This document shows, piece after piece, positions 1 through 7,700 of a stretch of 35,378 bases of DNA. Made by a program: the position numbers and the translations under genes. Within the stretch, counting starts at the first letter, position 1. Each line of letters begins with the position of its first letter. The stretch is taken from contig JAAZKF010000108.1 in NCBI GenBank assembly GCA_012799975.1, forward strand, positions 1-35,378. Reading direction: 5' to 3'. The notes below the pieces were generated by a model. That model worked only from the letters and a program-made list of their open reading frames with translations, had not been told where the DNA came from and searched no databases. This stretch comes from Burkholderiales bacterium (GTDB lineage: Bacteria > Vulcanimicrobiota > Xenobia > Xenobiales > Xenobiaceae).

Positions 1-25
1 CATTCGGCCGTCGATCCGTTGAGAC

Positions 26-51
26 CCCACCCACACCAGGGTGTGGGTGGG
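26..51 (+). terminator. GC-rich hairpin, possible terminator of an upstream off-window gene
   Basis: Bases 26-37 are the exact reverse complement of 40-51, with a loop of two to four bases. A TGA at 20-22 sits three bases before the stem, so bases 1-22 may be the last codons of a gene entering from the left; that is only a guess from 22 bases. There is no U-tract after the stem. The same arrangement (stop codon, then at once a perfect GC stem) is seen at 1830-1864, which supports a terminator role. The hairpin lies just outside the 87-192 repeat. Confidence 0.5.
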
Positions 52-86
52 AGGGGCCCGTCTGCGTCGTCAGGCGCACCTCTGCG

Positions 87-192
87 GTGCTCACGTAGTT
101 TCCAACTACGCTCCGCTCCTCGATGCCCGCCTTCCTGGCATCCAGACCCGCCTCGATGGCCTCGGTTCTCACGCCAGGCGGCGGATTCAGGC
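87..192 (+). repeat. 106-bp repeat, left copy (inverted copy at 35273-35378)
   Basis: These 106 bases match the reverse complement of 35273-35378 with only two differences (at 127 and at the A/G near 176). The match stops sharply at 192, where the flanks diverge. Inside the repeat, 94-100 and 104-110 form a 7-bp hairpin (CGTAGTT/AACTACG) with a three-base loop. I see no convincing protein. The conserved boundary and near identity over 35 kb point to a dispersed or recently copied element rather than chance. The left edge can be judged only to base 87, because the right copy is cut by the end of the window. Confidence 0.85.
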
Positions 193-205
193 AGGGTTTT
201 TCATC

Positions 206-235
206 TTGTTGCCACCGTTATCTTCGTGCTAGGAT
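206..235 (+). promoter_or_regulatory. Predicted promoter of the ModE-like operon, extended -10
   Basis: A TG at 227-228 precedes TAGGAT at 230-235, giving an extended -10 (TGnTAGGAT). A possible -35, TTGTTG, lies at 206-211 with an 18-base spacer; TTGCCA at 209-214 with 15 bases is the alternative. Transcription would start near 242, that is, at the ATG of the downstream gene at 243, so the mRNA would be leaderless or nearly so. The same spacing of seven bases between the -10 and the ATG is found at 12939-12952. Confidence 0.55.
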
Positions 236-240
236 AACGG
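215..240. promoter_or_regulatory. ModE-box-like palindromic operator
   Basis: CCGTTATC at 215-222 and GATAACGG at 233-240 are a perfect 8-bp inverted repeat around a 10-base spacer. Read as CGTTAT-N12-ATAACG, the half-sites and their spacing correspond to the E. coli modA ModE operator as I remember it. The palindrome covers the spacer and the -10 of the predicted promoter, a typical repressor position, and ends two bases before the ATG of a gene for a ModE-type DNA-binding protein. Autoregulation is inferred, not shown. Confidence 0.6.
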
Positions 241-242
241 AC

Positions 243-638
243 ATGCGCATCGAGGTGAAGGTGGCCCTGCTCGACTCGCAGGGCGAGCGCTTCATGGGGG
301 CGGGGCCCTTGTGGCTTCTGGAGGGGATCCGCCAGACGGGTTCCATCCGCCAGGCGGCCTTGGGTATGGGGATGTCGTACGCCAAGGCGCATCGCCTTTT
401 AGGGCGTCTGGAACAGGCTCTGGGAGTGCGTTTGCTTTCCCGGCGTATCGGGGGCGCCGAGCACGGGGGGGCGGGTCTGACGCCTGAAGGGGTCGAGTTC
501 CTCGAACGCTACACCCGGCTTTGTCAGACACTCCAGGCTCGGGCCCGGGAGGAGCAGGAGGCCTTCGGCGCGTTCTGCAGCGAGCTGGCTTCCCGCCAGG
601 CGCCCCTGGGGGCTGCGTCGGGGGAGGGCGGGGCGTGA
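243..638 (+). CDS. ModE-type winged-helix regulator lacking the molybdate-binding domain
   Basis: The 131-residue product is the N-terminal DNA-binding domain of the ModE family: an N-terminal strand region, a GSIRQAA helix-turn-helix around residues 30-60 (GMSYAKAHRLL recognition helix), a wing with SRRIGG and LTPEG, then a helical tail suited to dimerisation. Full ModE proteins have about 260 residues with two Mop-type oxyanion sites; these are absent, as in the short LysR/ModE-like regulators. I chose the ATG at 243 because family similarity starts with MRIEVKVALL and a promoter and operator abut it; a longer frame from 123 would run into the repeat. The stop overlaps the next start (GTGA), so the gene leads a three-gene operon and likely represses it through the palindrome at 215-240. 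The ligand, if any, is unknown. Confidence 0.75.
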   Translation: MRIEVKVALLDSQGERFMGAGPLWLLEGIRQTGSIRQAALGMGMSYAKAHRLLGRLEQALGVRLLSRRIGGAEHGGAGLTPEGVEFLERYTRLCQTLQARAREEQEAFGAFCSELASRQAPLGAASGEGGA

Positions 639-1222
639 GGCTGTTTTTTACGACCCGGGAGATGGCCACCCTGGCCATGCTGGTGGCCTGCAACGCGGCC
701 ATGGAGCTGACCCTGGGCAATCTTCTCCACGCCGTGCGTTCTCCCATGACCGGTTCCTTGCTGGTGGGCCTGAACCTGGTGGTCTACGCCATGGGCTACC
801 TGCGGGTTCCCCGCTTCGGGGCGATCCTGGTGATCGGGGTGGGGACGGCCTTCCTGAAGTTCGCCTTGGCGGGTTCCTTCAAGATGCTGGCCCTGCCGGC
901 CATCGTCCTGGAGGCGGCCCTTATCGATCTGCTGATCTCCCGCGGGGGCCTGAACAGGCTCACTTTGGTGCTCTCCGGGGTGATGGCCAGTATCTTCTCG
1001 CTGGGGTGGAGGCTGACCACGGCCTGGATCTTCGTCGGGATCGAGCCCGCGGTTACCCTGGCACGGTTGGTCCACGAGGACTTCGCGAGCAGGGTTCCCT
1101 TTCTGGGACTCCTGGGCGTGATGCTGGCCTCCCGGGCCCTGGCGGGGGGGCTCTTCGGCCTGTTGGCCTGGCGGGTCCTGGCCCTGGTGGAGTCGGCCCT
1201 GCACAGCGGGGCGGAGCCCTGA
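635..1222 (+). CDS. Integral membrane protein, ECF transporter S-component-like
   Basis: The 195-residue protein is almost wholly hydrophobic, with about five or six membrane helices. It opens with a TTREMATLAMLVACNAAMELTLGN stretch-like layout (residues 6-30) that recalls the first helix of energy-coupling factor substrate-binding subunits, which bind vitamins or metal ions in the membrane and pair with a shared EcfT/EcfA module. The GTG start at 635 overlaps the TGA of the regulator by four bases, indicating translational coupling. No ATPase or EcfT gene is present in the window, so a shared module elsewhere would be needed. The substrate is unknown; the ModE-like partner makes an oxyanion or a molybdenum-cofactor-related compound conceivable, but this is inference. 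A plain small-molecule permease is an alternative. Confidence 0.55.
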   Translation: MRLFFTTREMATLAMLVACNAAMELTLGNLLHAVRSPMTGSLLVGLNLVVYAMGYLRVPRFGAILVIGVGTAFLKFALAGSFKMLALPAIVLEAALIDLLISRGGLNRLTLVLSGVMASIFSLGWRLTTAWIFVGIEPAVTLARLVHEDFASRVPFLGLLGVMLASRALAGGLFGLLAWRVLALVESALHSGAEP

Positions 1223-1223
1223 G

Positions 1224-1832
1224 GTGCAGGGCATCCGGATCCTTCCCGCGATTTTGCCCCAGCGCGCCGACAGTGACTTCTGGGCCTGGGAGGAGCGCTA
1301 CGCCGCACCGCGCCGCCGCCCGCGTGGTCCATCGGGCTGGCTGGTGACCCACGTGGATCGTCTGCCGGGGGGGCGGGCCCTGGACGTGGCCATGGGGGAG
1401 GGGCGCAACGCCCTGTTCCTGGCCCGGCGGGGCTTCGAGGTGACGGGGGTGGACCGCTCGCCGATGGCCTTGCGCACGGCTCGAGCCCGGGCCCGGGAGG
1501 AGGGGCTGGAACTCGATCTCCACCTGGCCGATCTCGAAGCCTGCGAGTTGCCCGCCGGTCCCTTCCAGGTAGTGGTGGTGATGCGTTATCTGCAGCGCAG
1601 CCTCTTCGCGCCGCTGGGACGGGCTTTGGCCCCGGGCGGGGTCCTGCTCTATGAGAGCTTCACCCGGGACTATCTGAAGTACGGGCCCCGGAATCCGGAA
1701 CATCTGCTGCGACCAGGCGAGCTGTGTGAAGCCTTCCGCGACCTGGAAATCCTCGACTATCGCGAGACGGAGGACCCCGAGCGCCGCGAGGTACGGGCCA
1801 GCCTGCTGGCCCGCAAACCCTTCGTCCCTTGA
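1224..1832 (+). CDS. Class I SAM-dependent methyltransferase, TehB-like
   Basis: The 202-residue product has a Rossmann methyltransferase core: motif I DVAMGEGRN at residues 54-62 for S-adenosylmethionine, the acidic residue D77 in VTGVD that should bind the ribose, and a motif IV region near LADLEA. A YESFTRDYLKYGPRNPEHLL segment-like pattern and a terminal LLARKP resemble the TehB/tellurite-resistance-like branch of small methyltransferases. The methyl acceptor cannot be read from the sequence. The GTG start at 1224 lies one base after the stop of the membrane protein, with GGAG at 1213-1216 as ribosome site, so it is the third gene of the operon. A hairpin follows the stop directly. Confidence 0.7.
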   Translation: MQGIRILPAILPQRADSDFWAWEERYAAPRRRPRGPSGWLVTHVDRLPGGRALDVAMGEGRNALFLARRGFEVTGVDRSPMALRTARARAREEGLELDLHLADLEACELPAGPFQVVVVMRYLQRSLFAPLGRALAPGGVLLYESFTRDYLKYGPRNPEHLLRPGELCEAFRDLEILDYRETEDPERREVRASLLARKPFVP

Positions 1833-1864
1833 GAGAGGCCCTCCCCGGAAGGGGAGGGCCTCTC
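1833..1864. terminator. Bidirectional hairpin between convergent genes
   Basis: A perfect 14-bp stem (1833-1846 with 1851-1864) closed by a GGAA tetraloop begins at the base after the methyltransferase stop and ends six bases before the glgP stop. It can terminate both strands. Neither side has a U-tract. Confidence 0.8.
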
Positions 1865-1870
1865 AGGAGG

Positions 1871-4513
1871 TCAGTCCTGCTCGTAGTGGGGCAGGGTGAT
1901 CGGGCAGGCCTCCAGGTCCCAGATCTCCTGGGCATACTCCTGGATGGTGCGGTCGGAAGAGAAGTGTCCCAGACGGGCCACATTGAGGATGGCCCGGCGG
2001 GTCCACTCCTCCTGGTCGCGGTAGATCCGGGAGGCCTCCTCCTGAGCCTGGAGGTAGGCGGCGAAGTCGGCCAGGACGAAGTAGGGGTCGCTGCCCACCA
2101 GGTTGTCCAGCAGCGGGCGGAACACGTCGGGTTGGCCGGGGGAGAACTCGTTGCGGTTCAGGCGGTCGATCACCTCGCGCAGCTCCGAGCAGGCCTGGAG
2201 GCAGTCCACCGGGTTGTAGCCTCGGGCCCTGCGCTCGGCCACCTCGGGAGCGGTAAGCCCGAACAGGAAGAAGTTTTCGGGACCCACCAGTTCGCGGATC
2301 TCCACGTTGGCCCCATCCAGGGTCCCCATCGTCAGGGCACCGTTCAGGCCGAACTTCATGTTTCCGGTTCCCGAGGCTTCCTTACCGGCGGTGGAGATCT
2401 GTTCGGAGAGCTCGGCCGCGGGGATGATCCGCTCGGCCAGGGTGACCGAGTAGTTCTCGAGGAAGACCACCTTGATCCGTCCGGCCACGTCGTGGTCGTA
2501 GTTGACCACCTCGCCGATGGCGTTGATCAGGTGGATGATCTTCTTGGCCATGAAGTAGCCCGGAGCCGCCTTTCCCGCGAAGATGAAGGTACGCGGGACC
2601 AGGTCGATCTGCGGGTTCTTCTTGATCTGGTTGTACAGGTGCACGATGTGCAGGGCATTCAGGTGCTGGCGCTTGTACTCATGGAAGCGCTTGACCTGGA
2701 CATCGAAGAGCGAGTCCAGGTTCACCTTCAGGCCGTTGTGGGTGCGAATCCAGTCCGCCAGCATGGCCTTGTTCTCTCGCTTGATGCGGCGGAATCGGGC
2801 CCGGAAGCGGGCGTCTTCGGCCAGGGGTTCCAAGTCCCGCAGCCGCGAGAGGTCGGTGATCCAACCCTCGTCTCCCAGGGCCTCGGTCAGAAGGCGAGCC
2901 AGTCGGGGATTGCACTGGGCCAGGAAGCGCCGGGGGGTGACCCCGTTGGTTCGGTTGTTGAAGCGCTCCGGCCACATCTCGGCGAAGTCCCGCAGTACGT
3001 CCGTCCTGAGAAGTTCGCTGTGCAGGGCGGCCACGCCGTTCACCGAGTGCGAGCCGACGCTGGCCAGGTGGGCCATGCGCACCAGCCGCGGGTGGTCCTG
3101 GAAGAGCGACATCCTCTGCACCCGGGCCTCATCGCCCGGGAAGCGTGCCCGGACCTCTTCCAGGAATCGGCGGTTGATCTCGTACATGATCTGCAGGTGG
3201 CGGGGCAGGAGCCGCTGGAACATCTCCACCGGCCACTTTTCCAGGGCCTCCGAGAGCAGGGTGTGGTTGGTGTAGCCGAAGCAGCGGACCGTGATGCTCC
3301 AGGCTACCTCCCAGGCCAGGCCATCTTCGTCCAGCAGCAGGCGCATCAGCTCAGCGATGGCGATGCTGGGATGGGTGTCGTTCATCTGGATGGCCGCCCG
3401 GTCCGGCAGCAGCTCCATCGACTTGTGGACCTGCCGGTAGCGCCGCAGGATGTCTTTGACCGAGCAGGAGACGAAGAAGTACTGCTGTTTGAATCGGAGT
3501 TCCTTGCCCTGCATCGAGTTGTCGTTGGGGTAGAGGACCTTCGAGATATTCTCCCAGATGGTCTTCTGGTGCACCGCGTCGGCGTAGTCGCCCCGGTCGA
3601 ATTCCTCAAAGTTGAACTCCTGGACCGCCCGGGCGCTCCACAACCTCAAGGTGTTGACCGTATTGTTGCGGTAACCTGGGATCAGGGTGTCGTAGGGCAG
3701 ACCCAGGACATCCTCGGTTCCCACCCAGCGGTAGCGGAGATTCCCCCACTCGTCCTGCCAGGGCTCTACGCTGCCGCCGAATTGCACCCTCTGGACATGC
3801 TCCGGGCGGGGGACCTCCCAGGGATTGCCGTAGCGCAGCCACTCGTCGGGTTGCTCGACCTGTTCGCCGTGGACGATGCGCTGGGCGAAGATCCCATACT
3901 CGTAGCGAAGACCATAGCCCATGGCAGGGTAGGCCAGGGTGGCCAGCGAGTCCAGGAAGCAGGCCGCCAGCCGCCCCAGACCTCCGTTACCCAGTCCTGC
4001 ATCGGGTTCGTTTTCCAGCAGGACCTTCAGGTCGAGGCCCAGGTCGTCCAGGGCTTGGCGGATCTCCTCGGTGATCCCCAGGGCCAGCAGGTTGCTGGCC
4101 AGGGATCGGCCCATGAGGAATTCGGCCGACAGGTAGTTCACCCGCTTGAGATCCTTGGCCTTGTAGGTCTGTCGGGTCCTGATCCAGCGCTGGATCAGGC
4201 GGTCCCGGATGGTATAGGCCAGGGCCATGTAGCGGTCGTGGGGCGTGGCGGAGTACTCGTCCTTGCCCTGCAGGTAATACAGGTTATCCTTGTAGGCTCG
4301 ACGCAGGACCGCCACGCTCATCCCGGTGCGATCGTCCTCGATCACCACGGAGACCTGGTGGTCCTCGGCCGGGAGGGGGGCCGTCTTCGGGTCTGAGCAG
4401 GCCGGCAGTTCCGAATCTACCTGGTCGGCCACCACCTGGGGCTTATGGATCGCACGGCGGGTCACCCGCCTTGCGGGGGAGGGGGCCTGCGAGCCCTCGG
4501 AATTCTTCGTCAT
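1871..4513 (-). CDS. glgP: Glycogen/alpha-glucan phosphorylase
   Basis: The 880-residue enzyme belongs to GT35 and releases glucose-1-phosphate from the ends of glycogen or maltodextrin with pyridoxal phosphate as cofactor, in the cytoplasm. The cofactor site is clear: GTGNMKFGLNGALTMGT, with K720 as the Schiff-base lysine, and the GNGGLGRLAACFLDSLA segment of the family near residue 160. The chain is complete to its usual C-terminal region. I chose the ATG at 4513 because GGAGGT lies eight bases upstream; a start at 4597 would add 28 residues with no ribosome site. Before the family core there is still an N-terminal extension of about 65 residues (Pro/Ala/Thr-rich, then a VSVVIEDDRTGMS segment), longer than in E. 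coli GlgP. The gene stands alone, divergent from the alpha-2-macroglobulin gene; no other glycogen gene is nearby. Confidence 0.97.
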   Translation of the reverse strand: MTKNSEGSQAPSPARRVTRRAIHKPQVVADQVDSELPACSDPKTAPLPAEDHQVSVVIEDDRTGMSVAVLRRAYKDNLYYLQGKDEYSATPHDRYMALAYTIRDRLIQRWIRTRQTYKAKDLKRVNYLSAEFLMGRSLASNLLALGITEEIRQALDDLGLDLKVLLENEPDAGLGNGGLGRLAACFLDSLATLAYPAMGYGLRYEYGIFAQRIVHGEQVEQPDEWLRYGNPWEVPRPEHVQRVQFGGSVEPWQDEWGNLRYRWVGTEDVLGLPYDTLIPGYRNNTVNTLRLWSARAVQEFNFEEFDRGDYADAVHQKTIWENISKVLYPNDNSMQGKELRFKQQYFFVSCSVKDILRRYRQVHKSMELLPDRAAIQMNDTHPSIAIAELMRLLLDEDGLAWEVAWSITVRCFGYTNHTLLSEALEKWPVEMFQRLLPRHLQIMYEINRRFLEEVRARFPGDEARVQRMSLFQDHPRLVRMAHLASVGSHSVNGVAALHSELLRTDVLRDFAEMWPERFNNRTNGVTPRRFLAQCNPRLARLLTEALGDEGWITDLSRLRDLEPLAEDARFRARFRRIKRENKAMLADWIRTHNGLKVNLDSLFDVQVKRFHEYKRQHLNALHIVHLYNQIKKNPQIDLVPRTFIFAGKAAPGYFMAKKIIHLINAIGEVVNYDHDVAGRIKVVFLENYSVTLAERIIPAAELSEQISTAGKEASGTGNMKFGLNGALTMGTLDGANVEIRELVGPENFFLFGLTAPEVAERRARGYNPVDCLQACSELREVIDRLNRNEFSPGQPDVFRPLLDNLVGSDPYFVLADFAAYLQAQEEASRIYRDQEEWTRRAILNVARLGHFSSDRTIQEYAQEIWDLEACPITLPHYEQD

Positions 4514-4686
4514 CAGCCAATACCTCCGGCATTTTTCCCGAGAAAACGTCCTCCGGTCCGCTTCTTTTCCCGTCCACCCCGGGGGGGACCTCCCCACCAG
4601 CAGGCCTCGTCGACTTCTTCACGCGGGACCTGCTCGTATTCTCCGATCTCGCCTCTCCCCGGCGGGAGGAAACGCAGGCCATGGTG

Positions 4687-4710
4687 CCGGTAGCGTGGAA
4701 CCATTACCGG
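4687..4710. promoter_or_regulatory. Inverted repeat in the glgP/alpha-2-macroglobulin divergent intergenic region
   Basis: CCGGTA at 4687-4692 and TACCGG at 4705-4710 form a 6-bp inverted repeat with 12 bases between. It lies about 50 bases upstream of the alpha-2-macroglobulin start and could be an operator, but six-base arms are weak evidence. I see no convincing -35/-10 pair for either divergent gene between 4514 and 4760. Confidence 0.25.
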
Positions 4711-4760
4711 TTCAGGAAGCCAAGGTGCCTTCCATCGAAAGGGCTGTTTTGGAGGAACCG

Positions 4761-7700
4761 ATGCGCACGATTTCCAGCCGTGTTCTGGCCTTGCTGGGGG
4801 CCATCCTGGGAACCCTCTTCCTGGTGGTAGCCTGCGGACAGGGTGGGGGAGAACCCCCGGAGATTCCGGCCTTCCTGCTGCCTCAGGGGCCTCCTCGCCC
4901 CGTCGAGGTGGTCTTCGCCTCCCCTCAAGGCCAGCTCCAAAACCTCCCAGAAGGCGCCGCCGCCACCCTGGTTTTCAATCAACCCATGGTTCCCCTGGAG
5001 GGCCTGGGCCAGCCGGGACCGCTTCCCCCTGTGACGATCCAACCGCCGGTCGCCGGTACCTGGGAATGGAGGGGGACGGCCACCCTGGTCTTCAGGCCGG
5101 AAGGGGAATTGCCCCTGGCCACCCGCTTCGAGGTGAGCCTTCCCGCCGGCCTGAAGTCCTTCTCGGGACAGACCCTGGCCCAGGAGTATCGGTTCTCCTT
5201 TACGACACCCCGTCCCGACCTGGTCCGTTCAATTCCGACCAACAATACCAAGTTCGTGCGCCCGGAAGCCACCCTGCTACTGGCCTTCAATCAGCCCATC
5301 CAGGCCATGGCGGCGGCCGAGGCGATCTCCTTGCGGGCGCATAAGACCGACCTGGCGATTCAGGTCCGCCCTCCCTCCGATCAGGAATGGAAGGACTTCC
5401 AAGACCGCTCCACCGGCGATGAACCACCTCCCGAGTCGACCCGCAGGAATCTGCTGGTGGTCCAACCTTCCTCTCCGATGGCCCTGGGCACCGAGCACAT
5501 CCTGGAGATTCGAGCAGGCCTGAAGGGGGCTTCCGGAGCCGACCTGGGGCTGGAGAAGACCCGGACCATCCATTTCCACACCCTGAACAAGTTCTCCGTC
5601 TCGGACCTCTCCACCGAGTCGGACTGGCGTCCTGACGGGGGCCTGGTCCTGAAGTTCTCCAACCCCGTCTCGCCTAAAAAACTGGTGAGCAGCCTGCGCT
5701 TCGAACCCGAGATCCGGATTCCCGAATGGTACGCTGAGGATGAACACGCCCGGACGGATATCTACCTCTACCTGCCCATGAAGGCACGCACGGCCTATCA
5801 GGTCTCCCTGACAGCCGACCTGCAGGATGATTTCGGGAACGCGCTGGGTACCGCCTGGACGAAGTCCTTCACCACGACCGATTTCACACCGGCCCTGCAC
5901 CTCTCGGGAGGACAAGGAATCCTGGAAGCCCAGGGCGACCTTAGACTCCCGGTGGGTTTGAGGAATATCCAACGCCTGAGGGTCCGCATGGCGCGGATCG
6001 CTCCGGAGGACCTGGTTCCCCTGCTTCAGAATGGGGATGCCTTCTGGTCCGATCAGCCCTTCACCCCGCCGGAAGGCTACCAGGTCGACGAGGACTGGAC
6101 GCCGGTCGTTCCCCAGAACCAGATGGTGGATTGTCCCTTGGATCTATCCCGGGCGCTGGGGGAAAGCCGCACGGGCCTGGTCTATGTCCAGCTCCAGGCT
6201 GGCGAAGGAAAGTCGAAATGGGACCAGCGGGTGCTGGTTCAGGTGACCGACCTCGGGTTGACAGGCAAGTTCTCGGCTGAGGATACCCTGGTCTGGGCCA
6301 CCAGCCTGTCGGCGGCGCAGCCGCGGCCCGGCCTCTCGGTCGAGATCCGCGACGCCAAGAACCAGGTCCGCTGGAGTGGCCGTACCGACTCGAAGGGGCT
6401 GGCTACCGCACCGGGTTGGGGGGCTTTGGGACTGGACAAGGGCGGGAGCTGGGGGCTCCCAGACCACTACGTCCTGATCCGCGATGGGCAGGACCTGGCC
6501 TGCCTGAGCGCCGAGGGCTCGACCGGGATCTCGCCCTGGGACTTCGACCTGGACCATGACTGGGACCCTGAGGCCCGAATCTACCAGGCCCAGACCTTCA
6601 CCGAGAGGGGGCTGTACCGGGCCGGCGAGCAGGTTCATCTCAAAGGGACCTTGCGACGTTCCCAGGCCGGACGCTGGATCGTCCCCGAAGAGGTCCAGAC
6701 CCTGGAATATGTGGTCTACGACTCGCGAGACCAGAAGATCGGCAACGGCACGACGCCGGTCTCTTCCTTCGGTTCCTTCGACCAGACCTTGAAGCTGGAC
6801 CAGAATGCACCCTCCGGATTCTATCGCGTGCAGTGGAACCTGCCATCCAAGCTGAGTAAGGCCGCGGGCATCTCAGGGGTGCTCACGGGGACCACCTTCC
6901 GGGTCGAGGCCTATCGGCCCGCCCAGTTCGAGGTGACGGTCGAGTCCCCGGATTCGGCCTGCGTGCAGGGGGAATCGGCAGGCGCCACGATCCGCGGGCG
7001 CTACCTCTTCGGGGCTCCCATGTCGGGTGACAAGGTACGCTATTCAGCCCGCCTGGAGCCTGCGACCTTCCAGCCGGAAGCCTGGGAGGGTTTCGAGTTC
7101 GGAACCTTGCGCCTCTGGGGAGAGAACCAGCGCGACCAGGAACGGATCCTGCTGCGCGAGGAGGGCACCCTGGACGAGCAGGGGCAGCGAGAGCTCACAG
7201 TTTCTCTGGAGGGGATCTCGTTTGAAGGCCCGGCCCGGCTGGTCGTGGAGGGAACCGTCACCTCGGCCAGTCGTCAGGCGATCTCCGGGCGTACCTCTGC
7301 GATGGTCCATCCCGCCTCCCTGGCCCTGGGCTTGAAGACTGGGGGGAGCCTGCGCCAGGCCGGCACCCGGGTTCCCGTCGAGTTGGTGGCGGTCGATCCC
7401 CAAGGGAAGGCCGTCCCGGCCCGCCAGGTGCAGGTGAAGTTGCTGCGTCGTGAGTGGGACTCGGTTCGCAAGGCGGGCAGTGGTGGGCGCTATGAATGGG
7501 TCTCGGAAGCCCGCGACACCGAGGTCTCCAGCCAGACCGTCCGGGTCGGCAACAAGCCCGAGAACCTGAACTTGACTCCGCCGCGGGCCGGTCTGTACGT
7601 AGTCCAGGCCCTGGCCCGCGACTCCAAGGGCCGCCAGACGGTGGCCGAGAGCATGCTCTACGCCTGGGGTGGGGACTATGTAGCCTGGGATCGCCAGGAC

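Noticed and set aside
15-242. Small proteins in the frames covering 19-237
   Set aside because: They run through the terminator hairpin and the repeat, lack ribosome sites and have Arg/Pro/Ser-rich shadow composition.
1829-4396. An uninterrupted 855-codon reading frame on the plus strand opposite glgP
   Set aside because: The minus strand encodes an unmistakable glycogen phosphorylase with its cofactor site. The plus frame gives a repetitive Gly/Val/Gln-rich protein with no family features and is a GC-rich shadow. The same holds for long frames opposite the ATPase (20534-21958) and ygfK (24610-25500).
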